Shown here: in pieces, positions 54,110 through 63,334 of the stretch
Layout: every line of letters begins with the position of its first letter
Position numbering within the stretch: position 1 is the stretch's first letter
NCBI GenBank assembly: GCA_019459525.1
Contig: JAIBEY010000036.1
Coordinates: 1-64,000 of the forward strand
Direction: 5' to 3'
Origin: Prolixibacteraceae bacterium
GTDB taxonomy: Bacteria > Bacteroidota > Bacteroidia > Bacteroidales > Prolixibacteraceae
DNA: 64,000 nucleotides
The notes under the pieces: model-generated
Told to the model about the DNA's origin: nothing
The model's input: the letters and a program-made list of their open reading frames with translations, nothing else
Database searches by the model: none
Translations under genes and position numbers: made by a program

Positions 54110-54210
54110 ATAACCCAGTTCAACAGATGAATCCCACACCCGGAATTCGGCATGAAGTTGCGATAAGAGTTGGTTGACACTACGCTGGTATTCATTAATT
54201 TTTTTGAATT

Positions 54211-54347
54211 ATCAGATATATGGTTGATTTAAATTAGCAACGGCATTTATCGTTGAAAGATGAATAATCCTTTTTCGGCTAAAGCCGAAATTTTTCTGTT
54301 TCTCATTTCCCCGCAGACCTAAAGGTCTGGGCTATTCAATCAATAAA
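54211..54347. repeat. Dispersed multi-palindrome repeat, copy 2
   Basis: It matches 15125-15292 (ATATATGGTTGATTT, GCAACGGCATTTAT, GGCTAAAGCCGAAATTT, CAGACCTAAAGGTCTGGGCT) with an internal deletion of about 31 bp that removes one half of a palindrome. It lies between the AraC2 kinase and dps. Confidence 0.8.
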
Positions 54348-54386
54348 TCGATAATTCCGATTTTTCTTAATGCGAACTTCCTAAAT

Positions 54387-54452
54387 GTGAGAATTGTGTA
54401 AATTTTCCTGAAAGTTATGTAACTCCTTTGTCCATGCAGGATTGTATATTTA
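54387..54452 (+). promoter_or_regulatory. 21-bp direct-repeat promoter P7
   Basis: GTGAGAAT at 54387, TGTAA at 54397-54401 and 54418-54422, and TATATTTA at 54445-54452. It drives the Dps gene; the -7 element overlaps a spurious upstream start. Confidence 0.8.
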
Positions 54453-54495
54453 TACAATTAATCGCTTGTACCACTTGCATATAATCCGGAATCGC

Positions 54496-55035
54496 ATGAA
54501 ACAATCTGCCAAAATTCATAAATTAAACGACGAGGTTATTGTTACATTTCTTAATCTGTTGTTGGCCGATGAATATATCCTTTATACCAAAACCCGGACA
54601 GCCCACTGGAATGTTGATGGGGCAAACCAATTCGAGAGGCATGTATTCCTGGAAAACCAGTACAACGGGTTGGATGAAATAATTGATGAAATAGCCGAAA
54701 AAATCCGCTCATTCGGACATTTTGCATTGGGCTCTTTAAAAGATTTCCTCAGTATTGCCCAAATGAGCGACGATTATCCACATTTTAAAAATCCTGAAAC
54801 CATTTTTGCCGCGCTTCTCAACGACCATCAGGCCATTTCCCGGATTATTCAGCACGAAACAGATTCGGTATCGCATCACTTAACCGACACACCGACAGCA
54901 GATTTTTTGAACGAAATATTGACCCGGCATCAAAAAATGGCATGGATGTTAAAGTCGTTCCTGTCGGGCTCTCATTTCAGGGCCACAGTTCCTGCTCCTG
55001 TAAATACCAACCAACTTGCCGATTGGCAGGATTAA
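54496..55035 (+). CDS. dps: Dps-like DNA-binding/ferritin protein
   Basis: A 179-residue Dps family protein. TRTAHWNVDGANQFERHVFL (about residues 36-55) holds the conserved ferroxidase histidine and tryptophan; NGLDEIIDEIAEKIRSFG (about 59-76) holds the Asp/Glu pair. The C-terminal tail is Ser/Pro-rich. It oxidises iron with H2O2 and condenses DNA in stationary phase. It is placed under promoter P7, the clearest link of the regulon to stress. Confidence 0.92.
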   Translation: MKQSAKIHKLNDEVIVTFLNLLLADEYILYTKTRTAHWNVDGANQFERHVFLENQYNGLDEIIDEIAEKIRSFGHFALGSLKDFLSIAQMSDDYPHFKNPETIFAALLNDHQAISRIIQHETDSVSHHLTDTPTADFLNEILTRHQKMAWMLKSFLSGSHFRATVPAPVNTNQLADWQD

Positions 55036-55048
55036 AAACGAAAACAAA

Positions 55049-55273
55049 ATGGCAATCACTACATTACTAAAAGAAAACTGGAAAGAAGATAAAGCCAAGC
55101 TCCAGACCTCAATAACCGCGTTAAAGAAGGAAGTTGCCGATTATAAAGAGGAAAGAAAATCAAATTGGAGAACTTTTAAAGATAAATTTCATAGCGATCT
55201 GGATCAACTGGAGAAATCGTTAAAGGAACTGAAAGCTGCGCGTAAAATTCAAAAACGTGAATTACCGGAGTAA
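55049..55273 (+). CDS. Small coiled-coil hypothetical protein
   Basis: A 74-residue, highly charged helical protein (LLKENWKEDKAKLQTSITAL, ADYKEERKSNWRTFKDKFHS, LDQLEKSLKELKAARKIQKR). No TM or signal. It is 13 bases after dps and thus in the P7 unit. Function unknown. Confidence 0.75.
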   Translation: MAITTLLKENWKEDKAKLQTSITALKKEVADYKEERKSNWRTFKDKFHSDLDQLEKSLKELKAARKIQKRELPE

Positions 55274-55382
55274 TTTCCGCACTATTGGCGAGGTTTGATC
55301 AGAATATGATATTATTTGAGTTAATTTGTATAGGACACGGCTGTAAGGATATTAAAAACAGCCTTTCTGCCTAACAAAAGCC

Positions 55383-58298
55383 ATGGCGAAACCTGAAAAA
55401 TTAAAAGCAACAAGCTCTTCAAAAGAAAAATCAGCAGATACTGATGCCGGTTCATTCCCAATTGTGGCAATTGGCGCATCGGCCGGAGGGCTCGAAGCCC
55501 TGGAACAATTTCTGGTTAATGTGCCCGAAAACAGCGGAATGGCGTACATCGTTATCCAACACCTCGATCCTACATATGTAGGCATGTTGCCCGAGTTGCT
55601 TCAACGGGTCTCAAAAATTAAAGTCTTTCAGGCAAAAGATAACACGGCTGTAAAGCCCAATTGTGTATATGTTATTCCGCCCAACAAAAGCATGTCGATA
55701 TTAAAACGAACACTTTACCTGTTCGACCCCATGGAGATCAGGGGGCTTCGGTTGCCTATCGATTTCTTTTTGCGCTCGCTTGCCATCGACCAAAAAGAAC
55801 AGAGTATCGGCGTTATCCTGTCAGGTATGGGTTCTGATGGAAGCATTGGGTTACATGCCATCAAAGAAAACAACGGCATCGTGATGGTGCAGGACCCAAC
55901 CACGGCCAAATTCGACAGCATGCCACGCAGCGCTATCGATTCGGTACTTGTTGATATTGTTGCACCGGCAAACGAATTGGCAGCCCGGCTCATGGAGCTG
56001 GTTAAACAGATCCCCACCCTAAAATCGAATATGGAGATCGAAATAAAAGATAAAGGTTCGCTCGAAAAAATTATTATCCTGTTGCGGACCCAAACCGGCA
56101 ACGATTTTTCGCTGTATAAAAAAAACACCTTGTACCGCCGCATCGAAAGGCGAATGGGCATTCATAAAATCGACAAAATCATTTCATACGTTCATTTTTT
56201 ACAGGAAAATCAGGCTGAAGTCGAAATCCTTTTCAAAGAATTGCTGATTGGTGTAACCAACTTTTTTCGCGATAGCAGCACCTGGGAAAAGCTGAAAAAT
56301 GCGGTACTGCCCGACCTATTGATTAATGCCAAAGACGGGGCAGTTTTAAGGGCGTGGGTTCCGGGTTGTTCTACCGGCGAAGAGGCCTATTCGCTGGCTA
56401 TTTTATTGAAGGAAACACTCGAAAAGGTTAATCCGCATGGAAACATTTCGTTTCAGATATTTGCTACCGATCTTGATAACGAAGCAATAGAAACCGCCCG
56501 AAAAGGACAATTCTCCTTAAATATTGCAACCGATGTTTCGCAAACCCGGCTTAACCGTTTCTTTATTAAAACCGAAGACGGTTACCGCATCAATACCGAA
56601 ATACGCGAAACGATTGTGTTTGCGCAGCACAACATTATTATGCACCCGCCTTTTACCAAAATCGATTTTCTGACCTGCCGCAACCTGCTCATTTACATGG
56701 ACAGTGAGTTACAACGGAAACTGATTGGCTTGTTCTACTACAGCCTGAATCCTGACGGAATTATGCTGCTCGGAAGCTCTGAATCACTCGGAACACAGAG
56801 CCCGCTATTTATAAGTATCGATTCGAAACTAAGAATATACAAACGTTCCAATACCATCCAAATACCCGAACTATTTGATTTTCCTTCATCTTTTTCAAGA
56901 GCAAAAATGAGTACTACCGAAAACCAGACCCCAGATAAACTACCATCGAACATTCAATCACCTGCGGAACAACTGTTGTTGCAGCATTTTTCGCCCCCTG
57001 CGGTTTTGGTAACCGAAACGGGTGACATTATTTATATTAGCGGACGAACCGGGAAATACCTTGAACCGGCTGTGGGTAAAGCAAACCTCAATATTTTCGC
57101 CATGTTGCGCGATGGGTTACGCAACGAATTTCCAACTGCATTTCGCAAAGTATTGCTAACAAAGGGCAAAGAAGTATTGCACCACATTAAAATTGGCACC
57201 AACGGCAGCACGCAAACACTGGATGTCAGCATTCAATGGATCGACAAGCCCGAGAGCTTAAGGGGTATGATTATGATTGTGTTTGCCGATGTTCACGAAA
57301 TTTACAGCAGTAAAACCAAGGCAAGCCGTAAAACAATGAGCAGCATCAAGCAGTCGGAACTGGAAAAAGAGCTGCAACATGCGCGCGATGAAATGCAAAG
57401 CACGCTGGAAGAAATGCAGACTTCGCAGGAAGAACTGAAGTCAACCAACGAAGAGCTGCAATCGACCAACGAAGAACTGCAATCGACCAACGAAGAATTG
57501 ACCACTTCGAAAGAAGAAATGCAAAGCCTGAACGAGGAACTTCAAACCGTGAATGCTGAATTGCAGTCGAAAGTTGACGATTTTTCGAGGGTGAACAACG
57601 ACATGAAAAACCTGCTCAACAGCACCGATATAGCTACTTTGTTTCTCGATAAAGAATTGAATATCCGCCGGTTCACGAACCAAACAACCAAAATTTTCAA
57701 ACTCATCAAAAGCGACATCGGCCGGCCGTTTACCGATCAGGTTTCGGATCTGGATTACCCCGAGTTGGCCGACGATGCCCTGGAGGTTTTGCGTACCCTG
57801 GTTTTTATACAAAAACAAATTGTAACCAAAGACGGTCGATGGTTTTCCATCCGCATTATGCCCTACCGCACGTTCGACGACCGTATTGACGGACTGGTAA
57901 TTACCTTCATTAACATTTCCGACCTCAAACAAATGGAAGTAAAATTGCTGGAAGCTGAGCAGACGAACCGAATGCTCCTGGATTCATCGGCAGATGTAAT
58001 CATCAAACTTTCAGTCAACCTGGAAATTATGGAGTTTAACTCCAAAGCCGAAGCCTTTTTCGGAAAAAAAAGGATGGATGTGGCCGATCATCATTTTATA
58101 CATCGCCTGATTCCGGAATCCGTGCAGAAGAAGACAGAAAAAGAATTAAACAAACTCCTGGCCGAAAAGCGTGACTGTAGATTTAAAATGCAGATAATAA
58201 AAGCTGATGGAACACAACCAATTGTGGAGTGGAACGTAAACATTTTGCGCAACAAGTTGAACGTACCTTCAGGAATGATTTTAACTACTAAAAATTAA
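55383..58298 (+). CDS. CheB-CheR-PAS fusion protein
   Basis: A 971-residue chemotaxis-type protein. An N-terminal CheB methylesterase (IGASAGGLEALEQFLVNVPE with Ser near residue 36; VIQHLDPTYVGML; SGMGSDGSIGL) is followed by CheR methyltransferase (LLIGVTNFFRDSSTWEKL; VPGCSTGEEAYSLAILLKE; TCRNLLIYMD). Then come a long coiled coil with EELQSTNEELQSTNEE repeats (about 655-740) and two PAS domains (about 745-850 and 860-970). No histidine kinase domain is present. It probably modifies or regulates a non-chemotactic signalling partner. Confidence 0.93.
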   Translation: MAKPEKLKATSSSKEKSADTDAGSFPIVAIGASAGGLEALEQFLVNVPENSGMAYIVIQHLDPTYVGMLPELLQRVSKIKVFQAKDNTAVKPNCVYVIPPNKSMSILKRTLYLFDPMEIRGLRLPIDFFLRSLAIDQKEQSIGVILSGMGSDGSIGLHAIKENNGIVMVQDPTTAKFDSMPRSAIDSVLVDIVAPANELAARLMELVKQIPTLKSNMEIEIKDKGSLEKIIILLRTQTGNDFSLYKKNTLYRRIERRMGIHKIDKIISYVHFLQENQAEVEILFKELLIGVTNFFRDSSTWEKLKNAVLPDLLINAKDGAVLRAWVPGCSTGEEAYSLAILLKETLEKVNPHGNISFQIFATDLDNEAIETARKGQFSLNIATDVSQTRLNRFFIKTEDGYRINTEIRETIVFAQHNIIMHPPFTKIDFLTCRNLLIYMDSELQRKLIGLFYYSLNPDGIMLLGSSESLGTQSPLFISIDSKLRIYKRSNTIQIPELFDFPSSFSRAKMSTTENQTPDKLPSNIQSPAEQLLLQHFSPPAVLVTETGDIIYISGRTGKYLEPAVGKANLNIFAMLRDGLRNEFPTAFRKVLLTKGKEVLHHIKIGTNGSTQTLDVSIQWIDKPESLRGMIMIVFADVHEIYSSKTKASRKTMSSIKQSELEKELQHARDEMQSTLEEMQTSQEELKSTNEELQSTNEELQSTNEELTTSKEEMQSLNEELQTVNAELQSKVDDFSRVNNDMKNLLNSTDIATLFLDKELNIRRFTNQTTKIFKLIKSDIGRPFTDQVSDLDYPELADDALEVLRTLVFIQKQIVTKDGRWFSIRIMPYRTFDDRIDGLVITFINISDLKQMEVKLLEAEQTNRMLLDSSADVIIKLSVNLEIMEFNSKAEAFFGKKRMDVADHHFIHRLIPESVQKKTEKELNKLLAEKRDCRFKMQIIKADGTQPIVEWNVNILRNKLNVPSGMILTTKN

Positions 58299-58302
58299 AG
58301 CG

Positions 58303-58857
58303 ATGGACACTGAAGAACTGGATTTAACTGATGCCCGGGCACTTCGCCAAAAAGCCGAAGAACAACTGAAGACGAAACAACAAGCTACTGAGCTACAGGT
58401 TTCAGGTGATGATGTAACCCGCTTATTGCACGAACTCCAGGTACACCAGATTGAGCTGGAAATGCAGAACGAAGAGTTGCGGCAGGCCTATGAAACCACG
58501 GAAGCGGCTTTGAAAAAATTTACCATGCTCTACGATTTGGCTCCAATGGGTTATTTTACACTAGATCGGGATGGCTCCATCATTGAGTTAAATTTTACCG
58601 GCGCCGATATGCTTGGCGATAAACGGTTTAGTTTGGTAAACAGCAACTTTAAACTTTACATTTCCGAAGATTCACGACCGGTATTCAATAATTTTTTCAG
58701 AAAAATTTACGCCGGAAGTGCCAAAGAGTCGTGTGAGGTTACGCTAGGCTACAATACAAAAATTTTATGCCACGTGTATATGGAAGGCGTTATTGCCGAC
58801 GATAACCAAAAGTGCCTGCTATCGGTAATTGATCTTTCGGGCATGAAAAAAATATGA
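58303..58857 (+). CDS. Stand-alone PAS domain protein
   Basis: A 184-residue protein: coiled N-terminus with HELQVHQIELEMQNEELRQA (about 46-65, a sensor-kinase-type linker) and a PAS domain (LAPMGYFTLDRDGSIIELNF, about 79-98). No kinase domain follows. It is encoded 4 bases after the CheB-CheR gene and overlaps AraC3 by 4 bases (ATGA). It probably passes its signal to one of those two neighbours. Confidence 0.88.
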   Translation: MDTEELDLTDARALRQKAEEQLKTKQQATELQVSGDDVTRLLHELQVHQIELEMQNEELRQAYETTEAALKKFTMLYDLAPMGYFTLDRDGSIIELNFTGADMLGDKRFSLVNSNFKLYISEDSRPVFNNFFRKIYAGSAKESCEVTLGYNTKILCHVYMEGVIADDNQKCLLSVIDLSGMKKI

Positions 58858-59414
58858 AGCTCCACATTAAAAATATGGTTAGCAACCGCTGCAAGATGAT
58901 TGTGAAATCTGAACTGGAAAAGCTCGGACTTCATTTCATGGTGTTAGGTCTTGGCGAGGTGGAAATAATGGAAACCCTGTCGGATGAAAGGCAAACCTTA
59001 TTAAACGACCGACTGAACGAATGGGGGCTGTCGTTGATCAACGACAAAAAAAGTGTAATGATTGAAAAAATAAAAAACACCATTATTGAGCTGATCCATT
59101 ATACCGATGAGCAAATAAAAATAAACTTCTCCGATTATTTGAGCCAGAAACTTAATTACGATTACACCTATTTATCCAACATTTTTAAAGAAAACCAGGG
59201 CACTACCATCGAACATTTTTTGCTCACACACCGGATTGAGAAGGCAAAAGAATTGTTGGTTTACGACGAGCTTAATGTTACCGAAATAGCAGATAAACTG
59301 CATTTTAGCAATGTGGCCCACCTCTCGAACCAATTTAAAAAGATGACCGGATTAACACCATCCTATTACAAGCACCTGAAGCTTAAACGGCGTAACCCGC
59401 TCGAAAATGTGTGA
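58854..59414 (+). CDS. AraC family regulator with HMA-like N-terminus (paralog 3)
   Basis: A 186-residue regulator close to the protein at 33031: MKLHIKNMVSNRCKMIVKSE (SxxC in place of CxxC) and an HTH_18 with NVTEIADKLHFSNVAHLSNQ, FKKMTGLTPSYYKHL. Overlaps the PAS gene by 4 bases. It has no repeat promoter of its own; it is in the CheB-CheR unit. Confidence 0.88.
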   Translation: MKLHIKNMVSNRCKMIVKSELEKLGLHFMVLGLGEVEIMETLSDERQTLLNDRLNEWGLSLINDKKSVMIEKIKNTIIELIHYTDEQIKINFSDYLSQKLNYDYTYLSNIFKENQGTTIEHFLLTHRIEKAKELLVYDELNVTEIADKLHFSNVAHLSNQFKKMTGLTPSYYKHLKLKRRNPLENV

Positions 59415-59474
59415 ATGATGTAACTCTTTCCGAAAGTTTTGTAACTGCATCCGAAACCGTGAATTTATCTTTAA
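59410..59474 (+). promoter_or_regulatory. 21-bp direct-repeat promoter P8
   Basis: GTGTGAAT at 59410, TGTAA at 59420-59424 and 59441-59445, and TATCTTTA at 59467-59474. The site overlaps the AraC3 stop and drives the baeRF-like gene, whose ATG is at 59531. Confidence 0.8.
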
Positions 59475-59530
59475 CTGTTGCTAAAAACTGGCCACCCGAC
59501 CCGACGGATGCGGGAATCAAAAAAGACACC

Positions 59531-60574
59531 ATGCAAAAAAATAAGCTTGAAAAACTCGCTACAGAGCGCAGTTATCCGTGTGTAACTATTTCTATGAACA
59601 CCAACCGTACCTATCCTAAGAATCAGGAAGATATCAATCAACTGGAAAAACTCATGGAAGAAGCTCACGACCATGTAGTGAATGAATTTGGCCAGCACGA
59701 GGTAAAACTTTTGCTCGAAAAAATTGATACACTCGACGAGCAGATAGACGTTAACTATAACCTGGACAGTCTTCATATTTTCCTTTCCAATACAACAACC
59801 GAAATCGTAAAATCACTGTGGCCAACATTAAAAGATACCGTTTCGGTAGCCGAAAATTTTGTTGTAAAACCTTTGATTAAAGACTTTAACCGGATGGAAG
59901 AATACCTTATTCTGGTGTTGTCCCAGTCGGATGTCAGGCTCCTGAAAGCGATTAACGACAGTATTTCCGGAGAAATTAAAGACGATGATTTTCCATTTAA
60001 ATCGGGCGATGGAAAACAATCCGACAGCCAGGTTGGCGAATTCTTCAACCAAATCGACAAAGCGCTGGTGAGGTTATACAACAAAACCGACATGAATGTA
60101 GTGGTTGTTTGCACCGAAAAGAATTGGAGCCGGTTGATGCAGGTGGCCGACAAACCTTCTATTTACTATGGTACGATCAGCATCAACCAAAACGGCACAC
60201 CCAATACTACACTGGCTTCAGAAGCATGGAAAATAGTAGAAGCCATTCAGGAAGAAAGCAGAACTCAGGCTATTCGCGAAATGCTGGATGCCAAAGGAGA
60301 AGGTAAAGTCCTTACCGATTTACTCGAAATTTATGTGGCAGTTAGCGCTGGTCGTGGCGATTTATTAATTACACACGATGATTACCACCAGGCAGTGAAA
60401 ATGAACGGACAATATTCCTTTTATTCGGTTGATGATCTTACCCAACCCGGTGTTATTGACGACATTACCAGCGACTTGGCCTGGGATGTGATTTCGAAAA
60501 AAGGCCGTGCCATATTTACCCATTCCGAAGAATTTAAACCGTTGGGGAATATCGCGCTGAAGCTGAGGTACTAA
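59531..60574 (+). CDS. baeRF-type (eRF1-like) protein, probably family 3
   Basis: A 347-residue protein of the bacterial archaeo-eukaryotic release factor family. The N-terminus has SYPCVTISMNTNRTYPKNQE, typical of baeRF3/7-like proteins. The central domain is helical. The C-terminal part includes VSAGRGDLLITHDDYHQAVK and DITSDLAWDVISKKGRAIFT, resembling eRF1 domain 3. No GGQ motif is visible, so it would bind ribosomes without peptide release, or act in rescue or dormancy. A longer frame from 59411 reads through promoter P8 and is rejected. Confidence 0.75.
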   Translation: MQKNKLEKLATERSYPCVTISMNTNRTYPKNQEDINQLEKLMEEAHDHVVNEFGQHEVKLLLEKIDTLDEQIDVNYNLDSLHIFLSNTTTEIVKSLWPTLKDTVSVAENFVVKPLIKDFNRMEEYLILVLSQSDVRLLKAINDSISGEIKDDDFPFKSGDGKQSDSQVGEFFNQIDKALVRLYNKTDMNVVVVCTEKNWSRLMQVADKPSIYYGTISINQNGTPNTTLASEAWKIVEAIQEESRTQAIREMLDAKGEGKVLTDLLEIYVAVSAGRGDLLITHDDYHQAVKMNGQYSFYSVDDLTQPGVIDDITSDLAWDVISKKGRAIFTHSEEFKPLGNIALKLRY

Positions 60575-60579
60575 AAAGC

Positions 60580-60618
60580 CGGAAGACCGAAGCTGGAAGT
60601 TACGGTTTCGGTCTTCCG
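60580..60618 (+). terminator. Hairpin after baeRF gene
   Basis: CGGAAGACCGAA (60580-60591) pairs with TTTCGGTCTTCCG (60606-60618). There is no clear T-run directly after it, so it may be a processing or stability hairpin between this gene and the ATPase. Confidence 0.5.
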
Positions 60619-60658
60619 ACTTCCGACTCCTTTTCAACTTAATCCAAGCACAGAAAAC

Positions 60659-63322
60659 ATGTGGTTCACCAAATCAAACGAAGAAGTTCTTAAAGAACTT
60701 GATGTAGTTGTATCGCAGGGACTTTCTGCTGAAGAAGCAAAAGTCAGGTTGGAAAAATACGGCCCCAATCAACTACTTGCCAAAAAGAAGAAAAGCATTT
60801 TCCGCTTATTTATTGCCCAACTTCAGGAATGGCTTATTTATGTGCTGTTTGCTGCTGTTGTTATCACCGTGTTCATGGGCGAATATGTTGATGCGGCAAT
60901 CATTCTGCTCGTCATTACAATTAATGCCGTGCTTGGTGTTGTTCAGGAAGTTAAAGCCGGAAAGGCGATTGAATCATTGCAGAAAATGACACATCCCAAG
61001 GCGCTCGTCCGCCGAAATGGTGAGGTTGTGGAGATTCATTCCGATCAACTGGTGCCTGGCGATATTCTTATACTCGATACCGGGCGATACATTTCAGCCG
61101 ATATTCGGTTGATTGAATCGGCCAATCTTCAGATTGAAGAATCGGCTTTAACCGGAGAATCTGTTCCTTCCGAAAAAGACGCTTCACTGCTGCACCCCGA
61201 TCCGAAAACACCGCTTGGCGATCGCGCGAATACGGCATTTATGTCAACGCTGGTTACCAATGGCCGGGGTATTGGCGTGGTGGTTGAAACCGGTATGAAC
61301 ACCGAAGTTGGCAAAATCGCGAACATCATCAATACCGAACAGAAATCGAAAACGCCACTGGAAATCCGGCTTGACCAACTGGGGAAAACACTTGGCAAAA
61401 TGGCCATCGGCATCTGCATTATTATCTTCCTGATTGCACTGATTCAGGGGCGCGAACTGGTAGAAATGTTCCTGATGTCGGTTTCGCTGGCCGTGGCAGC
61501 TATTCCTGAAGGGCTTGCAGCCATCGTGGCCGTGGTTCTTTCAATTGGCGTAACCAGCATGTCGAAGAAAAACGCCATCATCAAAAAATTACCGGCTGTT
61601 GAAACGCTCGGATCGGTCAACATGATCTGTTCCGACAAAACAGGAACGCTGACCCAAAATAAGATGACTGTAAAAAGCTATTTCAATCTGGAAGGCGAAA
61701 CAACTGTTGAAAGGGGCAAAAGCAATACGGCCTCCGATGATGCAAAATTGCTGGCCAAAGCAATGGTTCTTTGCTCCGATGCCACTTACACGAACGGACA
61801 CGGAACAGGCGACCCGACCGAAATCGCCTTACTCATCTTTGCCGACGATCTGGGAATTGACCGCAAAAAATTAATCACCGAAAACAGACGTGCCGGTGAA
61901 TATTCGTTCGATTCGGACCGTAAATTAATGTCAACACTCAACGAAGAAAAAGGAACGTTTACGGTTTATACGAAAGGCGCCATTGGCAATCTGATCAAAA
62001 TTTGTACACATGTTTTGGAGAAAGGAAAAGTTATTCCAATTACCGAAGCTCATCGGCAACAGTACCATAATGCAACAGATGGCATGTCGAACAACGCGCT
62101 TCGTACGCTGGGTGCAGCATACAAACAGGTAGGTTCAGTCATCGAAGCTGCTGAAATGGAAAAAGACCTGATACTTGTCGGGCTTGTTGGCATGATCGAC
62201 CCTCCCCGACCGGAGGTAAAAGAATCGATACTGAAAGCAAAACAGGCCGGAATTACCACTATCATGATTACCGGCGACCATAAAAACACTGCTTTTGCCA
62301 TTGCCAGCGAACTGGGAATTGCTGAAAACATAGATCAGGCGATTACCGGACAGGATATGGAAGATTTTTCGGAAGCCGAATTTGCCGAAAAAGCAGTTAA
62401 TTATCGTGTATTTGCACGGGTATCGCCCGAGCATAAAGTACAGATTGTTCATGCCCTGAAATCGCACGGGAACATTGTTTCCATGACCGGAGACGGGGTG
62501 AACGATGCTCCTTCGCTAAATGCCGCCGATATTGGCGTTGCCATGGGAATTACAGGCACCGACGTAGCCAAAGGCGCGGCTGACATGGTTCTGACGGATG
62601 ATAATTTTGCAACCATTGTTTCGGCTATCGAACATGGCCGAAACATTTACAACAACATAAAAAAATCGGTTATCTTTCTGCTAACCTGTAACCTGGGCGA
62701 AGTGGTCACCATGTTCGTGGCCATTCTGATAGGTTGGGAAGCTCCGTTAATTGCCACCCAACTGCTTTGGATTAACCTGATCACCGATTCGTTTCCGGCA
62801 GTTGCCCTGGGCATGGATCCCGGTAATCCGGATGTGATGAAAGAAAAGCCGCGCGATGCAAAAGAAAGTTTCTTTGCCGGTGGCGCCGGACTGCATGTCA
62901 TTCTTGGAGGTTTTTTAATTGGAGTACTAACCATTGGCGCTTTCTGGTTCGGATATTACGAACACGGATACAGCCCGTTTGATCCTTCCGTTCCGGTTGA
63001 AACCGTAGAATATGCACGAACAATGGCTTTTATGGTGTTGGTGATGAGTCAGTTGTTCTATTCGTTAGCTGTTCGGCATGGTTCAAAGTCAATTTTCCGG
63101 ATTGGCGTTTTCTCCAATAAATACCTCATTGGCGCTATTTTGCTGGGCATATTCCTTCAATTATTCGTCATCGAAATTCCGGTCATGCAACGCGCTTTCC
63201 ATTTGCAAATGCTCGATCTGGGCGGTTGGGTAATGGCCATTTCATTGGGATTGGTTCCACTGCTGTTCAACGAAATTTTCAAACTATTTATCCGCTCGGG
63301 CAAAAGGAGAAAGGGCTTATAA
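60659..63322 (+). CDS. P-type Ca2+/cation-transporting ATPase
   Basis: An 887-residue P2-type ATPase. An N-terminal cation-ATPase domain (GLSAEEAKVRLEKYGPNQLL) and the phosphorylation motif SDKTGTLTQ with Asp326 are intact, along with KGAIGNL (nucleotide site) and MTGDGVNDAPSLNAADIG. PEGLAAIVAVVLSIG in TM4 is the PEGL-type motif of calcium/PMCA-like pumps. Ten TM helices are predicted with a full C-terminal bundle. It exports Ca2+ or another divalent cation. It may read through from the baeRF unit. Confidence 0.92.
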   Translation: MWFTKSNEEVLKELDVVVSQGLSAEEAKVRLEKYGPNQLLAKKKKSIFRLFIAQLQEWLIYVLFAAVVITVFMGEYVDAAIILLVITINAVLGVVQEVKAGKAIESLQKMTHPKALVRRNGEVVEIHSDQLVPGDILILDTGRYISADIRLIESANLQIEESALTGESVPSEKDASLLHPDPKTPLGDRANTAFMSTLVTNGRGIGVVVETGMNTEVGKIANIINTEQKSKTPLEIRLDQLGKTLGKMAIGICIIIFLIALIQGRELVEMFLMSVSLAVAAIPEGLAAIVAVVLSIGVTSMSKKNAIIKKLPAVETLGSVNMICSDKTGTLTQNKMTVKSYFNLEGETTVERGKSNTASDDAKLLAKAMVLCSDATYTNGHGTGDPTEIALLIFADDLGIDRKKLITENRRAGEYSFDSDRKLMSTLNEEKGTFTVYTKGAIGNLIKICTHVLEKGKVIPITEAHRQQYHNATDGMSNNALRTLGAAYKQVGSVIEAAEMEKDLILVGLVGMIDPPRPEVKESILKAKQAGITTIMITGDHKNTAFAIASELGIAENIDQAITGQDMEDFSEAEFAEKAVNYRVFARVSPEHKVQIVHALKSHGNIVSMTGDGVNDAPSLNAADIGVAMGITGTDVAKGAADMVLTDDNFATIVSAIEHGRNIYNNIKKSVIFLLTCNLGEVVTMFVAILIGWEAPLIATQLLWINLITDSFPAVALGMDPGNPDVMKEKPRDAKESFFAGGAGLHVILGGFLIGVLTIGAFWFGYYEHGYSPFDPSVPVETVEYARTMAFMVLVMSQLFYSLAVRHGSKSIFRIGVFSNKYLIGAILLGIFLQLFVIEIPVMQRAFHLQMLDLGGWVMAISLGLVPLLFNEIFKLFIRSGKRRKGL

Positions 63323-63334
63323 CTCCTGCTAAAT

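Noticed and set aside
55339-55366. GGCTGT/ACAGCC hairpin before the CheB-CheR gene
   Set aside because: Only 6 bp and close to the start codon; too weak to call a terminator.
59411-59530. N-terminal extension of the baeRF-like gene to 59411
   Set aside because: The extra codons read straight through promoter P8, so the ATG at 59531 is the start.
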